A DNA stretch of 64,000 nt from Clostridiales bacterium. GTDB lineage: Bacteria > Bacillota > Clostridia > TANB77 > CAG-508. The position numbers were made by a program, and so were the translations under genes. The first letter of the stretch is position 1. Every line of letters begins with the position of its first letter. Of the stretch, positions 16,454-26,800 are shown in pieces. Location: NCBI GenBank assembly GCA_004554705.1, contig SFKS01000002.1, positions 1-64,000 on the forward strand, in the 5' to 3' direction. The notes below the pieces were generated by a model that did no database searches, was not told where the DNA came from, and saw only the letters and a list, made by a program, of their open reading frames with translations.

Positions 16454-18682
16454 TTGGTCAAAATAAGCACTAATATCAAAAACTTTATAGAAACCATAAC
16501 TAAAGGATTATCTTATACTAAAACAGAAATAGATACTAAATTAGCAAATAAAGCAAATACTAACCACACTCATGATATAGCCAGTTTACCTGATGAAACT
16601 GACATGCTTGGTCATATGGAGAATGATTTCTATACTGCTTTAGATACAAAAGCTGATAAAACTACAGCTACCACATCTGCTAATGGTTTAATGTCTAAAG
16701 AGGATAAATCTAAACTTGATGGTATTGCTACAGAAGCTAATAAAACAGTTGTTGATTCTAGTTTATCTTCATCTTCAACTAATCCTGTACAAAATAAGGT
16801 TGTAAAAGGTGCACTGGATGGTAAAGCGAATGTACAGCATAATCATACTTTTGCTACTGTTGTTAATCTTCAATCAACATTGAATAGCAAATCAGACACA
16901 GGACATACTCATGATGACAGATACTATACTGAAACAGAAATGAATACTAAGTTGAATGGGAAAGCTGATAGTAGTCACTCCCATAGTATTAATGATGTTA
17001 CTGGTTTGTCCACAAGTCTTGATGGGAAAATGAGTAATGATTATTCTGTGTCAACCATTGAATCTAATTTTTTTGCTCATAAAATCGGGAATATAGTGAT
17101 TGTGACTTGGTGGAACCTAACATTACCCACAACACAGGATTCTTGGGTAGATTGGAAAACATTACCGTATGAAAGTTGTAATACCCAACCTATTTGGGTA
17201 AATGGAGATGGAGTTGGGTGTGAAGTCAGAGTAAGAGTACCTCCAAATTCCAACAAACTACAAGTATTTATAAGTGGAGGAACTGGAAGTATCCGTCCGG
17301 GAATGATTGTATATCCAATGACGATTTTAAATCAAAGAAAAAGAATAAGTGCAGAAGATAATACAATTGTTAAAAACATTGAGATGACATTAGCGGAGAA
17401 TAATGATATTGTTTTGAAGTTTTATAAACAAAACTATATTGATGAATTATCTGAAGAGGAAATATCTACTTTTCATATCTCGTTAGGAGAATATTATAAA
17501 AAAAGTTACATTGATGATTCTTTTTATACAAAATCAGAATTAGATACTAAATTTGATTCTCTTGTGGGTTTTACTGTGTCAATAGTGTCTGAACTTCCAT
17601 CTACTGGGGAGAATGGGGTTATGTACTTGGTGCCATCTGCTGATGGAGAGACTGGGAACACTTATATTGAATATATTTGGGTTGATAATAAATTTGAAAA
17701 AATCGGGGATACTACAACAAAAGTTAATTTAACCGATTATTATACGAAAACCCAAGTAGATACTCAAATTAGCACACAAATACAAAATTATCATCTCGGA
17801 CCATTTAGAGATGAATTGACCAATAAAGCTGATAAAATCCATACTCATGAGGATGCGACTATTAGTAAGTCAGGTTTTATGTCCGCCTCAGATAAAAGCA
17901 AATTAGACTCATTAAATGAAAGTGGAAATATAACCATTGACACTAGTTTGTCATTAACAAGTGGGAACCCAGTATCTAATAGAGTTATAACCCAAGCATT
18001 AAACGGTAAAGCATCAACAGATGCTGTATCTACTTCACTTAATGGTTTAATGAGTAAAGATGATAAGATTAAATTAGATGGGATTGAAGAACAAGCTAAT
18101 GCATATGTTTTACCATTCGCTGAGGATACTGTTTTAGGTGGGGTGAAATTAAGAGAAAGATTAGACCCAGCTCCAGCAGATACGAGGGTAGGTTTAAAAT
18201 TAGAAAGTGGAGTTTTATCTATAAAAGGTTTATTAGCTAGTCAAATATTTATATCTCCTTCTTCTTCAGATGATAAAACACAATATGATTTTAATGTTGA
18301 TATTTCTAATCAAATAAAAACCAAGGCTAATGCAACTCACACTCATGATGTTGCAACACAAAACACTAATGGATTTTTGTCAAAAGAGGATAAAGTTAAA
18401 TTAGATGGAATAGCTGAGGGAGCTAATAAAACTATTGTAGATTCTAGTTTATCATCAACTTCCGTTAATCCAGTTCAAAGTAAAATAATAAATAGCGCAT
18501 TAAACGAAAAAGCAAATGTTTCCCATGCACATAATGTTGGGGATATAAGTAATTTGCAATCAGTTTTAAATGGGAAAGCGAATACATCTCATACTCATAA
18601 TGATACTTATTATACTAAAGATGAGATTAACGCTCGACTCGGAGATATAGAAACCATTTTAAATGAAATTTTGGGGGTTTAA
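16454..18682 (+). CDS. long tail fibre with HxH repeats
   Basis: 742 residues, starting at a TTG six bases behind GGAGGTG, an exact match to the archaeal anti-Shine-Dalgarno. It contains many fibre repeats: paired-histidine motifs NHTHD, HNHTF, GHTHDD, SHSHS, IHTHE, THTHD, SHTHN, and GLMSKEDKSKLDGI-type motifs in at least four copies. In trimeric fibres such histidines coordinate metal ions along the shaft. A non-repetitive domain near residues 195-270 interrupts the shaft, with a second around 385-430. It is probably a major receptor-binding fibre. Confidence 0.82.
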   Translation: MVKISTNIKNFIETITKGLSYTKTEIDTKLANKANTNHTHDIASLPDETDMLGHMENDFYTALDTKADKTTATTSANGLMSKEDKSKLDGIATEANKTVVDSSLSSSSTNPVQNKVVKGALDGKANVQHNHTFATVVNLQSTLNSKSDTGHTHDDRYYTETEMNTKLNGKADSSHSHSINDVTGLSTSLDGKMSNDYSVSTIESNFFAHKIGNIVIVTWWNLTLPTTQDSWVDWKTLPYESCNTQPIWVNGDGVGCEVRVRVPPNSNKLQVFISGGTGSIRPGMIVYPMTILNQRKRISAEDNTIVKNIEMTLAENNDIVLKFYKQNYIDELSEEEISTFHISLGEYYKKSYIDDSFYTKSELDTKFDSLVGFTVSIVSELPSTGENGVMYLVPSADGETGNTYIEYIWVDNKFEKIGDTTTKVNLTDYYTKTQVDTQISTQIQNYHLGPFRDELTNKADKIHTHEDATISKSGFMSASDKSKLDSLNESGNITIDTSLSLTSGNPVSNRVITQALNGKASTDAVSTSLNGLMSKDDKIKLDGIEEQANAYVLPFAEDTVLGGVKLRERLDPAPADTRVGLKLESGVLSIKGLLASQIFISPSSSDDKTQYDFNVDISNQIKTKANATHTHDVATQNTNGFLSKEDKVKLDGIAEGANKTIVDSSLSSTSVNPVQSKIINSALNEKANVSHAHNVGDISNLQSVLNGKANTSHTHNDTYYTKDEINARLGDIETILNEILGV

Positions 18683-18688
18683 AGAGAA

Positions 18689-19813
18689 ATGGCACCTGAA
18701 ATTGGACAAGATATTATACAGGAATTGTTAATTCATCTTATGAATACTAAATTATCTATTAAGAATAAAATTGAGGAAGTGTATGGGCAAGATTTAACTG
18801 ATGTTATTTTTGAGGAATATTATCGTTATATTACAACTTCTGATAGTTTAAACCCATCTAAAAATTATACTGAGGTTTCAAACACTATAAGTGGAAAATT
18901 ATTTAGGGTAAATGAGATTAAAAAATTTTTAAAACAAACAATAGAAGAAAAATGTGGGACTGATTTAACAAATGTTGCTTTTACAGATTACTCTATGAAT
19001 ATTAAAATCCCAGACCACTTCACATTAACCCTTCCTGATAGTGGACCGGGAGATTTTTATCAGGGATGGAAATATCGTGTTAGAGTTTTAAATAATGACC
19101 AACCAGTACCCGATACAATAGTTAAACTTACAATAAATGAGAGAACATATGATAAAACTACTGATTCAGATGGATGGACTTTTATGACAATACAATTGAA
19201 TCCCGGAGTATATCAGGTAACAATTGAGTCCAATGGAGTAACAGATACAGACACATTAGTGGTTAAAGATTATGTTAGTGTGATTAAAACAGCTAATACA
19301 TTTGCACAGGCTTGTAATGGGAGTTATTGTAGAGGGTGGGAGAATTTAAGTAGTGGGAATCTTTCCGGAAACGAACCCAATAATTATGCAAGTTGTAATA
19401 ATATAGCTAGTTCAAGTGGAACATATAAAACACCAATGTATGTTGACTGTAGAAATTTTAATTTCAACATTCCTACCGGAGCAATTATAAAAAAAATAAA
19501 ATATCATTGGGTAGGAAGATTAACCAGTAATACAGCTAATCCACAATTTGATATTAAATTCTTTAGTTATATGAACCATAATGGGCAAGATATTTTATCT
19601 GGACAGGTTAATGATACAATACTTAAAAGTGGAGCTACTAATTGGCAAACTTTTGATAAAGAGGTTGAGCCATTAAATTTAACCCCTGCTTTGATTAATA
19701 ATAGTAATTTTGCTGGAAGAGTTGAATATGGTCCGAATCAAGTAGGGAATACTGGAGATATTCATTGGACATATTATGCTTGCGAGATACTTTATATTCC
19801 ACCGCAACAATGA
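18689..19813 (+). CDS. adhesin-like virion protein with Ig domain
   Basis: 374 residues. The N-terminal 110 are helical and polar (virion attachment?). Residues 120-190 form an Ig-like domain (YRVRVLNNDQPVPDTIVKL...GVYQVTIESNGVTDT) of the type repeated in Methanobrevibacter adhesin-like proteins. Residues 200-374 are a beta-rich, Cys-containing domain ending in IHWTYYACEILYI, likely carbohydrate or surface binding. It ends the fibre cassette; a T run follows the stop. Borrowing of a host adhesin module is inferred. Confidence 0.65.
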   Translation: MAPEIGQDIIQELLIHLMNTKLSIKNKIEEVYGQDLTDVIFEEYYRYITTSDSLNPSKNYTEVSNTISGKLFRVNEIKKFLKQTIEEKCGTDLTNVAFTDYSMNIKIPDHFTLTLPDSGPGDFYQGWKYRVRVLNNDQPVPDTIVKLTINERTYDKTTDSDGWTFMTIQLNPGVYQVTIESNGVTDTDTLVVKDYVSVIKTANTFAQACNGSYCRGWENLSSGNLSGNEPNNYASCNNIASSSGTYKTPMYVDCRNFNFNIPTGAIIKKIKYHWVGRLTSNTANPQFDIKFFSYMNHNGQDILSGQVNDTILKSGATNWQTFDKEVEPLNLTPALINNSNFAGRVEYGPNQVGNTGDIHWTYYACEILYIPPQQ

Positions 19814-19820
19814 TTTTTTT

Positions 19821-19846
19821 ATGAAACAACTTATTTAAAAGTATAA
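19821..19846 (+). promoter_or_regulatory. late-type promoter, copy 1
   Basis: TGAAACAACTTATTTAA followed by A and AGTATAA. The same 25-base element with one difference recurs at 35222-35247, also upstream of a tail operon. The TATA part TTATTTAAAA is about 55 bases before the ATG at 19891, placing the transcript start near 19861 and leaving room for the ribosome binding site GAGGTTT. Confidence 0.65.
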
Positions 19847-19890
19847 GATTAAAATATTTAAATGATAATTAATAGAGGTTTAAAGATAAA

Positions 19891-20586
19891 ATGCCATTAA
19901 AAAACGAATACATAATAGAAAACGATGTTGATGAAATCGAAGAACAACAATTTACAAAGCAAATGAGGAGTGCATCTCTTCGTAATAGTCAATTACCTGA
20001 TAATTATGAAATTGAAGAAGAGCCTATGTCTCCTAGTGAAAGAGTTTCGAATGAAATTTATGAAACTGCTAAAGAAGAAGGGTTAGTGTCAGATAATGGC
20101 CCATTAGGTGGTGAGGGTGCTACTCCAGAACAGGTTATTGATGCTTTGATGGAAGAAGAAATGCCTGAAGGGGCAATTAAAAATAAAGAAGAATATGAAG
20201 ATAAAAAAGTTGAGGAATTTAAAAAAGTTTCAGCAACAAGAGAATTATTATTTAGTAGAACTCAACGCACAGTAATAGTTCCAGTAGAAACCGTTTTAGA
20301 TGGTGTGAAAACAAGTTTAGAATTTGAGGTAAAAAGATTAAGTGAGTCAGAGAATACTCATTTGTTTAATCATAAATTATTTGGTAAAGAATTAAAAGAT
20401 ATGACTGATGAAGAGTATTTAAGTTCAACTAAATTCCGTAGTGATGTTCTTGCAAAAGCAGTTGTAAATCCAAAATTAACAGCTGAAGAATGGAGGACAA
20501 AAGTAGATTATGGAATGTTAACTGCTGTGTATGAAGTTGTTAATCGTGTATTAACCGAGGCTGACGACGCAACATTGTTTCAATGA
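19891..20586 (+). CDS. tail assembly chaperone (short form)
   Basis: 231-residue acidic protein placed immediately before the tape measure gene, as for lambda gpG, Mu and HK97 tail chaperones. The first 110 residues are Glu-rich and disordered. Residues 115-231 form a helical domain (TVIVPVETV..LEFEVKRLSESENTHLF...). It starts behind GAGGTTT. Its stop at 20584-20586 is overlapped by a second frame that must be joined by frameshifting, giving a longer form. It is expected to coat the tape measure during tail assembly and to be absent from virions. Confidence 0.75.
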   Translation: MPLKNEYIIENDVDEIEEQQFTKQMRSASLRNSQLPDNYEIEEEPMSPSERVSNEIYETAKEEGLVSDNGPLGGEGATPEQVIDALMEEEMPEGAIKNKEEYEDKKVEEFKKVSATRELLFSRTQRTVIVPVETVLDGVKTSLEFEVKRLSESENTHLFNHKLFGKELKDMTDEEYLSSTKFRSDVLAKAVVNPKLTAEEWRTKVDYGMLTAVYEVVNRVLTEADDATLFQ

Positions 20587-20782
20587 TTATTATCAATTAA
20601 TAAAAGAAAATCCGGGTTTACAATTAGATGGAGAATTATGTTTAGCCCTGCGTAAAACTCCATCACAAATCCGCGAATTAGAGGATAAGGGTTATTTATC
20701 GTATGAAGAGAAAATATTTTTATGGTCTTTTTTGAGGTGGAGGACTGAATTCCAATTAGAAAATCATGTTAGTTTATTTTAG
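20582..20782 (+). CDS. tail assembly chaperone frameshift extension
   Basis: After the stop of the short chaperone, an open frame offset by +1 (equivalently -2) runs 66 codons, from NDYYQLIKENPGL to FQLENHVSLF. It is bounded upstream by an in-frame TAA at about 20547 and has no ATG, GTG or TTG near its beginning, so it cannot easily be translated alone. Its size and place match the T part of G/GT chaperones in lambda-like and Mu-like phages. A possible site is TTT-C at 20578-20581, where the Phe tRNA can move from UUU to UUC. The result would be a fusion of about 297 residues. Confidence 0.72.
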   Translation, partial: NDYYQLIKENPGLQLDGELCLALRKTPSQIRELEDKGYLSYEEKIFLWSFLRWRTEFQLENHVSLF

Positions 20783-20800
20783 ATAAAGGATAGATTTATT

Positions 20801-23800
20801 ATGGCAGGTTATAATGAGCAAGCAGCTGTTACTTTAGACATTCTCCCGGGAACTATGAGTGGGATTGCTGCCGTTAGTGCGGGAATGAATAGTCTTGTCG
20901 ACACTATGGATACCTTTGGGCGTGCTGTAGGTAAAGACTTTGGTGTAGTCGAAACTATGACTGTTGCAGCAGGAGCTATTGCTGCTGGAGCCTTAAAAAA
21001 AGCGGTTGATGCAGCTGGAGAATATGAATATTCAATGCAAATGGTGCAAACTATTTCTCAACAAAGTGGAGCTGCGATGCAACAATTGAGTGAGCAGGCT
21101 ACTGAGTTAGGACAAGTCTATAGTACTAGTTTTAATGATATCGCAGAGGGTTTACAAACCCTTGGGCGTGCTGGTTTAAATAATGCTACAACACAAACTG
21201 AGGTTTTAACACAGGGACTGCAAACTGCCAAATTAGAGGGAAGTAATTTACAAACCACTCTTGAAACATTAGTTCAAACAACAGCTTTACTCGGTGGGAA
21301 TATTGATGATGTTGATTTTGGGAAGGATACTAAATATATTAATGATTTAATGGTGGGAACTTCAATGGCTGCTCCATTAGATGTATCTGATGTTGCTCAA
21401 ACTTTACAATATTCCGGTGGTATGGCTGCTATTGCTGGGGCGAATCTTGATGATAAATCTATGTTGGAGGATTATATGGGGGCTATTGCTGCTTTTGCTC
21501 AGAAGGGGGTAACTGGGTCTGTTGCTGGAACAGCATTAAGAGCTTTTTTTAATAAATCTGCAAATCAGGACTCATCTGTTACTGAGGCATTATCAACTTT
21601 ACAATTGTCTTCAGATGCATTATGGGAAGACGGTGGGGAAAAAATGAAACCCGTTTCTGAACAAATTGGTTTAATTCAGAAACAAATGGATAAATTAAAT
21701 TTGTCTACCTATGAACAAGTTGAGATATGGTCTAAAATTGTTGGGGGGAAAATGGGGCAACAAATGTTAAAGTTGAATGCTGAAGATATTAAGAATATGA
21801 CAAGTAAGGTTAAAGAGGGAGCTGATACTGAGGGTTTAAGTAATCAGTTAATTAATACTTATTCCGCACAATTGGATAGGCTTAAAGCTGAAGGGGAAGC
21901 TGCTTTTAGGAGTATTGGGGAGCATGGACTTGTTTATGCTACAAAAGCGTTAGGGGTTATAAATAAAATTATTGAAGCATTCCAAAATCCATATTTTAGT
22001 GGTATAGTTTTTGTTGCTGGGATTAGAATAGTACTTGCAGCTTTAAATGAGGCATGGACAATTATTAAAGGGGTTGTTACTGGATTGAAAAGTTTGGGGA
22101 CAAATATAGACTCTATAAAGACCTCATTACAGGCGATGAATTCTACCCTAGAAAAAACTAGTATTCAAGCATTTAAGGCTGGGAAAAGCGTATTTGGTGT
22201 TGGAGGGGGAATAGATACAATGGGGGCTAAAAAATTCAATAAAACCCCGACCCCTCAACCTTCTAAACCTGAGAGAACCCCAATAAATATAAATATGTCT
22301 GAACTCAATGCTGCCTCTCGCCAAATTAACAATATAAGTAAAGTTTGGAATACTACTATAAATGAAATACTTATGTCCCTTAATAAAATATCTCCTGTTG
22401 GGGTATCAAATATTCTTAAAATTAATAATATGTTCAATAATTTTGGGACAAACGCAATAAACATAATAAATAAAATAAACAGTTCTATCCTTTCAAATGG
22501 ACAAATTACAATTAATCGTATTGTATCTGGCCTAAAACAAATAGATACATACGGAAATAATGTATTTAGTACATTAAATCGCAACTTAGGAAGAATTAAT
22601 ACTCCAGTTAATACAACAATTGATAGGGTTGTATCTGGGCTTGGGCAGATTAATACATTGTGGCAAAAAACATATACTACAATTATTTCAGGAGTTAATG
22701 GTGTTGAAAGAGTTATAGGACAAAAATTATCATCTATAAAAAATAAAGGAGAGGGAACATTTAATGCTCTCGAAGGCACTATGGGTAGATTTGGAAATGT
22801 TGGGAGAAATGCATTGACTACTTTATTAGGAAATATTAATACAACATTATCTGAAATTTCAGCACAAAATACTTCGGTTTTATCAAGAATTTCATCTGCA
22901 AGAAGAACAGCGATGAACACTATATTAGAGACCGAACGTATTGCTGGTGATGGAAGAATTGGAGTAGTGCAAAAAGCTACCTTAAGTATTACTGAGATTA
23001 TTAATAATGCTACTAAAATAATTGGACAAAGTATTGCCAGTATATCAGCAAATGCTATTGAGGCCGCTGCAAATATTGAGAAAGTTTTTGCTGCTTTTGG
23101 TGTTGGAGGAGCTGGAAAAGTTGGAACTATTGTAGATGATTCATCATTTGTAGGGAAAAAAGCTGGTAGTCGTAATTATAGAGATAGATTAACCTTTTTC
23201 CTTAATTACGCAGGGATGGATAAAATTGCTCCTGCATTAGGAGGAGGGTATGCTTCAGCGTTAATGTCAGGAATGTCTAGTAATGTTGAAGAGGGTATGT
23301 TTCATGTTGTTCAGGATAAGATAAAACATTTTAACACTATGATTATGGAGCAAATGGGATTGTTCCGTGTGTCATCTTTCCCAAGAACATTTGATAGTAG
23401 GAGGTATAGTGAGTCTCTTAGAGATAGAAGTATATTGTCATCTGCTAATTTGGGATATAGGGATTATATGAGTCTTGGTTTAGAATATGCCCCATCTGAT
23501 TTATCAAAATTATATAGTACTAATTTTAGTGCTATAGAGGCTCAATTAAATCGAGCAAATATGTTTAGTGAAACAAACAGATGGACGGCTGCATCAGCAT
23601 TAAAAGAATATAATGCTCTTGACGCTCCATATGTTGCTCCAAATTCAGCTTTATACACTGCAAATTTAAATACTATAATAGCTGAACTTAAAGCTATAGA
23701 AATCGGACTTAAAAGCAATAGATGGAATATTACTGGAGACTTAGATAAGCTAGAGGAAAAACCTACACCAAAATATACACCATCTACATTTGGAGGTTTA

Positions 23801-26800
23801 TATGGACACAATGTAGAAGATATAAACGCTCTATTAGATGGAGGTTTGGAGTCTTTAAGTGATGATGATAAAAAGGCAATTAGTAACTATACTAATAAAA
23901 AAAATAAATTTGCTCAGTTAGAAAACTTTTTAGCTAGTGATGTTTTTGAAACCCAAAATGAAATACAACATGCTCTTTCTGAAAAAGCAGATGCAACAGA
24001 AAACTTATTAAAAACAAAAGACCTTCCTACACAGATTGCTGCTTTAAATAGTGTTCTTTACCCAGACGAAGATTTAATTAGAGGAAGCCCATTTGATGGT
24101 GGAAAAGTTTTCCCTGAAGATGAAATTGCAATAGCTAATTATCAAAAGAAAAAGAAAGAAGAAGGTGATTTGGAAAAATTCTTAGATAGTAATCTTTTTG
24201 AGGAGCAAAATAAATTATATGCAAGTTTGTATGATAAAGACCAAGCGGTAATGAATCAAATACGTCAGGACGCTGCAAATGCTGAAGCTACTTTATCCCA
24301 ATTCTTAGGGCCTAATATGTGGGAAATTAACAAAGTAGATGCATCATTACTTAACTCACCGGTTATGGACCCGTATATGGGTAAAATAGTTGGGCCAACT
24401 ACCCCGATTAGTATTGGTCTTCCCGGAGAGATTTCTAAATATGGAAACAGAGAGGCCAGTAAATATATTGCAGAAATGCATAAAGAAAGTTCAGCTAAAC
24501 AACAAATTATGGCCTCCCAAGCACAAGGGTATCAAAAATTCTTAACACTTGATGACAGTACAAAACGAAAATTCGAGCAAGCCGCAGATAAACTATATCA
24601 AGAGAGTTTGGAAAGTGCGTCTGCACTTAGTAAGTTTAGAAGAAAAATATCAAATATTTCTGCTGGTGATTATAGTTATAAACCGTATGAGGGGGTTGAA
24701 GTTGGATACGGAGATAAACAAAGAACAGTTAGTGGAGTTGAAGACTCTTTTTCAGCATGGACTAAAGGAGATATGAGTTTTAAAGAAGCTGTCAATAATG
24801 CGTTTATTGCCCCTATGAAAGACTTTGGAACTCAAATGAAAGATAGTGCTCAAAAAGGAGGTGCTATGGGGGCATTTAAAACTGGTTTATCTGGAGCAGC
24901 GAAAGGACTGAAGGGGCTTACTAGTTTAGTCGGTGGACCAGTTATGGCAGCTTTTCTGGGGATAGAAATGGTTATGACTTATTTCCAAGAAGCTCAAAAA
25001 AGTTATTTAAAAGAAATACAAAAAGCATCTGATTATACAAATGAAACAAAAGAATCTTTGGATTCTGCTAGGGATGCTATAATAGAGGAATATAAGGAGA
25101 ATAATCCTGATGCTACAGAAGATGAGATTCAGGAATATCTTGATAGTAAAACAGATGAAATTATAAATGCTGAAGATAATGATAATGTTCGTGCTTTAGA
25201 TGAAAACACTCAAGCTTTACGTGATGCTACAATGGTATATGGTATGGCTATTGATAATGAAGCGCAAAAAATAGCATCAGATTTCTGGTTTGGCCCTAAC
25301 GATGGTATTTTCACTCAAATATCTGATTTTGGTGGGTATTTAAACATGATAGATTTCTATGGTTTTGGTCTTGTTGGGAATATACTTAGTGGGAGAAATG
25401 GTGAGAAAGGTGGTTTGAAAGAGGGTGGAATTTTAAAACCATCTCAAGCCGATGAAAAATATCCTTGGAGTACAGAAATGGGGCCTATCTTAATGTCTAA
25501 TATTCGTTCAGGGGGTTTAAGCGATGGATTATATAGATATTATGGAAAAGATTATAAAGATGATATCGCTCATGGTTTTAACGGAATAGAAACCATGTTA
25601 AAACAAACAAATAAAGGAGCTGGAGCTATAGGGTTAAATAGGACAGCGGCAGCATTAAAACAAATGGACGCAGGAAGTTATAATGCGATACAAACATCAA
25701 TGAAAAAAGATAAAGCTCCTTGGCAACGTATAGCAAAACAAATGGCTCGTGTAGAAGCAAGAAGCGGAAAAGGGTCAGCTTACTCTGCTGTGAACCGCAG
25801 AGGGAAAAAAGCTACTGTCGAGGATGCTAAACTCAGAAGACTTGTTCGTGAAATGCAAAGAGAGTTAGGAGGAAAAGTTTCATACGGAAATATTTTAGCA
25901 GCAGCCTCCTTACAACAATTACAAGATATGCAAGAAGTTGCGAACACACAAATTTACCCTACAATGCAATCATCATTAAACACCGCTATACAACATTATA
26001 CAGCAGGATTGCATACATCCAGTAGTACTGGGTCTACAGCTGATTCATCTGCAAGTACATCAGCTAATGCAGCTGCTATTGCAGCATTATTAGCTGTAAG
26101 AGTCCAAATGGAAGCCGAAGATGCTGCATGGAGAGAATATCAAAGAACACCGGGAAATAATAAAGCTAAAGACCAAAATGAATTCATGGAAAGATTAGCC
26201 GCTGGAAAACTACCGGGTTACGAAAGATTCATTTACAATATAGAGGGGGTTGCCGCTACAGCAGTCGGATATCCGGGGTCCAGTACAGAATACCAACGAC
26301 AAATGTCAGAGCGTCACACTAAACAAGCTTTTGAGGACGGAAAAACATACAAAGACCGTCAAAAATTATTAGGACAATGGATAGCTGGAATAACAGCTCC
26401 ACAAGTAGAAGCATCTTACCTTGCATCTGACATGGGAGAAAATGGAGCAGGAGGAAGTGGACAAGGTGGGGGTGGAGGCGGAGGGGGAGGTGGAGATGGT
26501 GGTTCTGGAAACAAAGGAGACACCGGGGAAAAGAAAAAATCACGTGTTGATTTAGTATTATGTAATAAAAAAGAAATACCAAAATTAAACGTAAACTTAT
26601 TCAAAAAACCTCCATCTTTCACAGTGTTGAATAAAAACTTTAAATTAAGAGATATTAAAGTTAATACTCAAGATAAACCTAAAGCAATTGTGTCAGCTGT
26701 TAAAAACGCAATTATCGACACACAAAAAAGAACCGACCCTAAAATCATTCAAGATGAAGGAGGAGAATACGACCCAGTCGCAGCAACTGACGGAAACGCA

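Noticed and set aside
15207..18682. Repeats in fibre genes as a possible CRISPR array or diversity-generating template
   Set aside because: The repeats are in-frame fibre motifs of varying length without regular spacers, and no reverse transcriptase or template/variable repeat pair is seen.
22255..22920. 221-residue open frame on the minus strand inside the tape measure gene
   Set aside because: It mirrors Asn/Ile-rich repeats of the tape measure, is very rich in Ile/Val/Leu/Phe as expected for the complement, and has no ribosome binding site.
26446..26520. G-rich stretch that could be taken for a regulatory G-quadruplex
   Set aside because: It encodes the Gly-rich linker of the tape measure in frame; codon constraint explains it.
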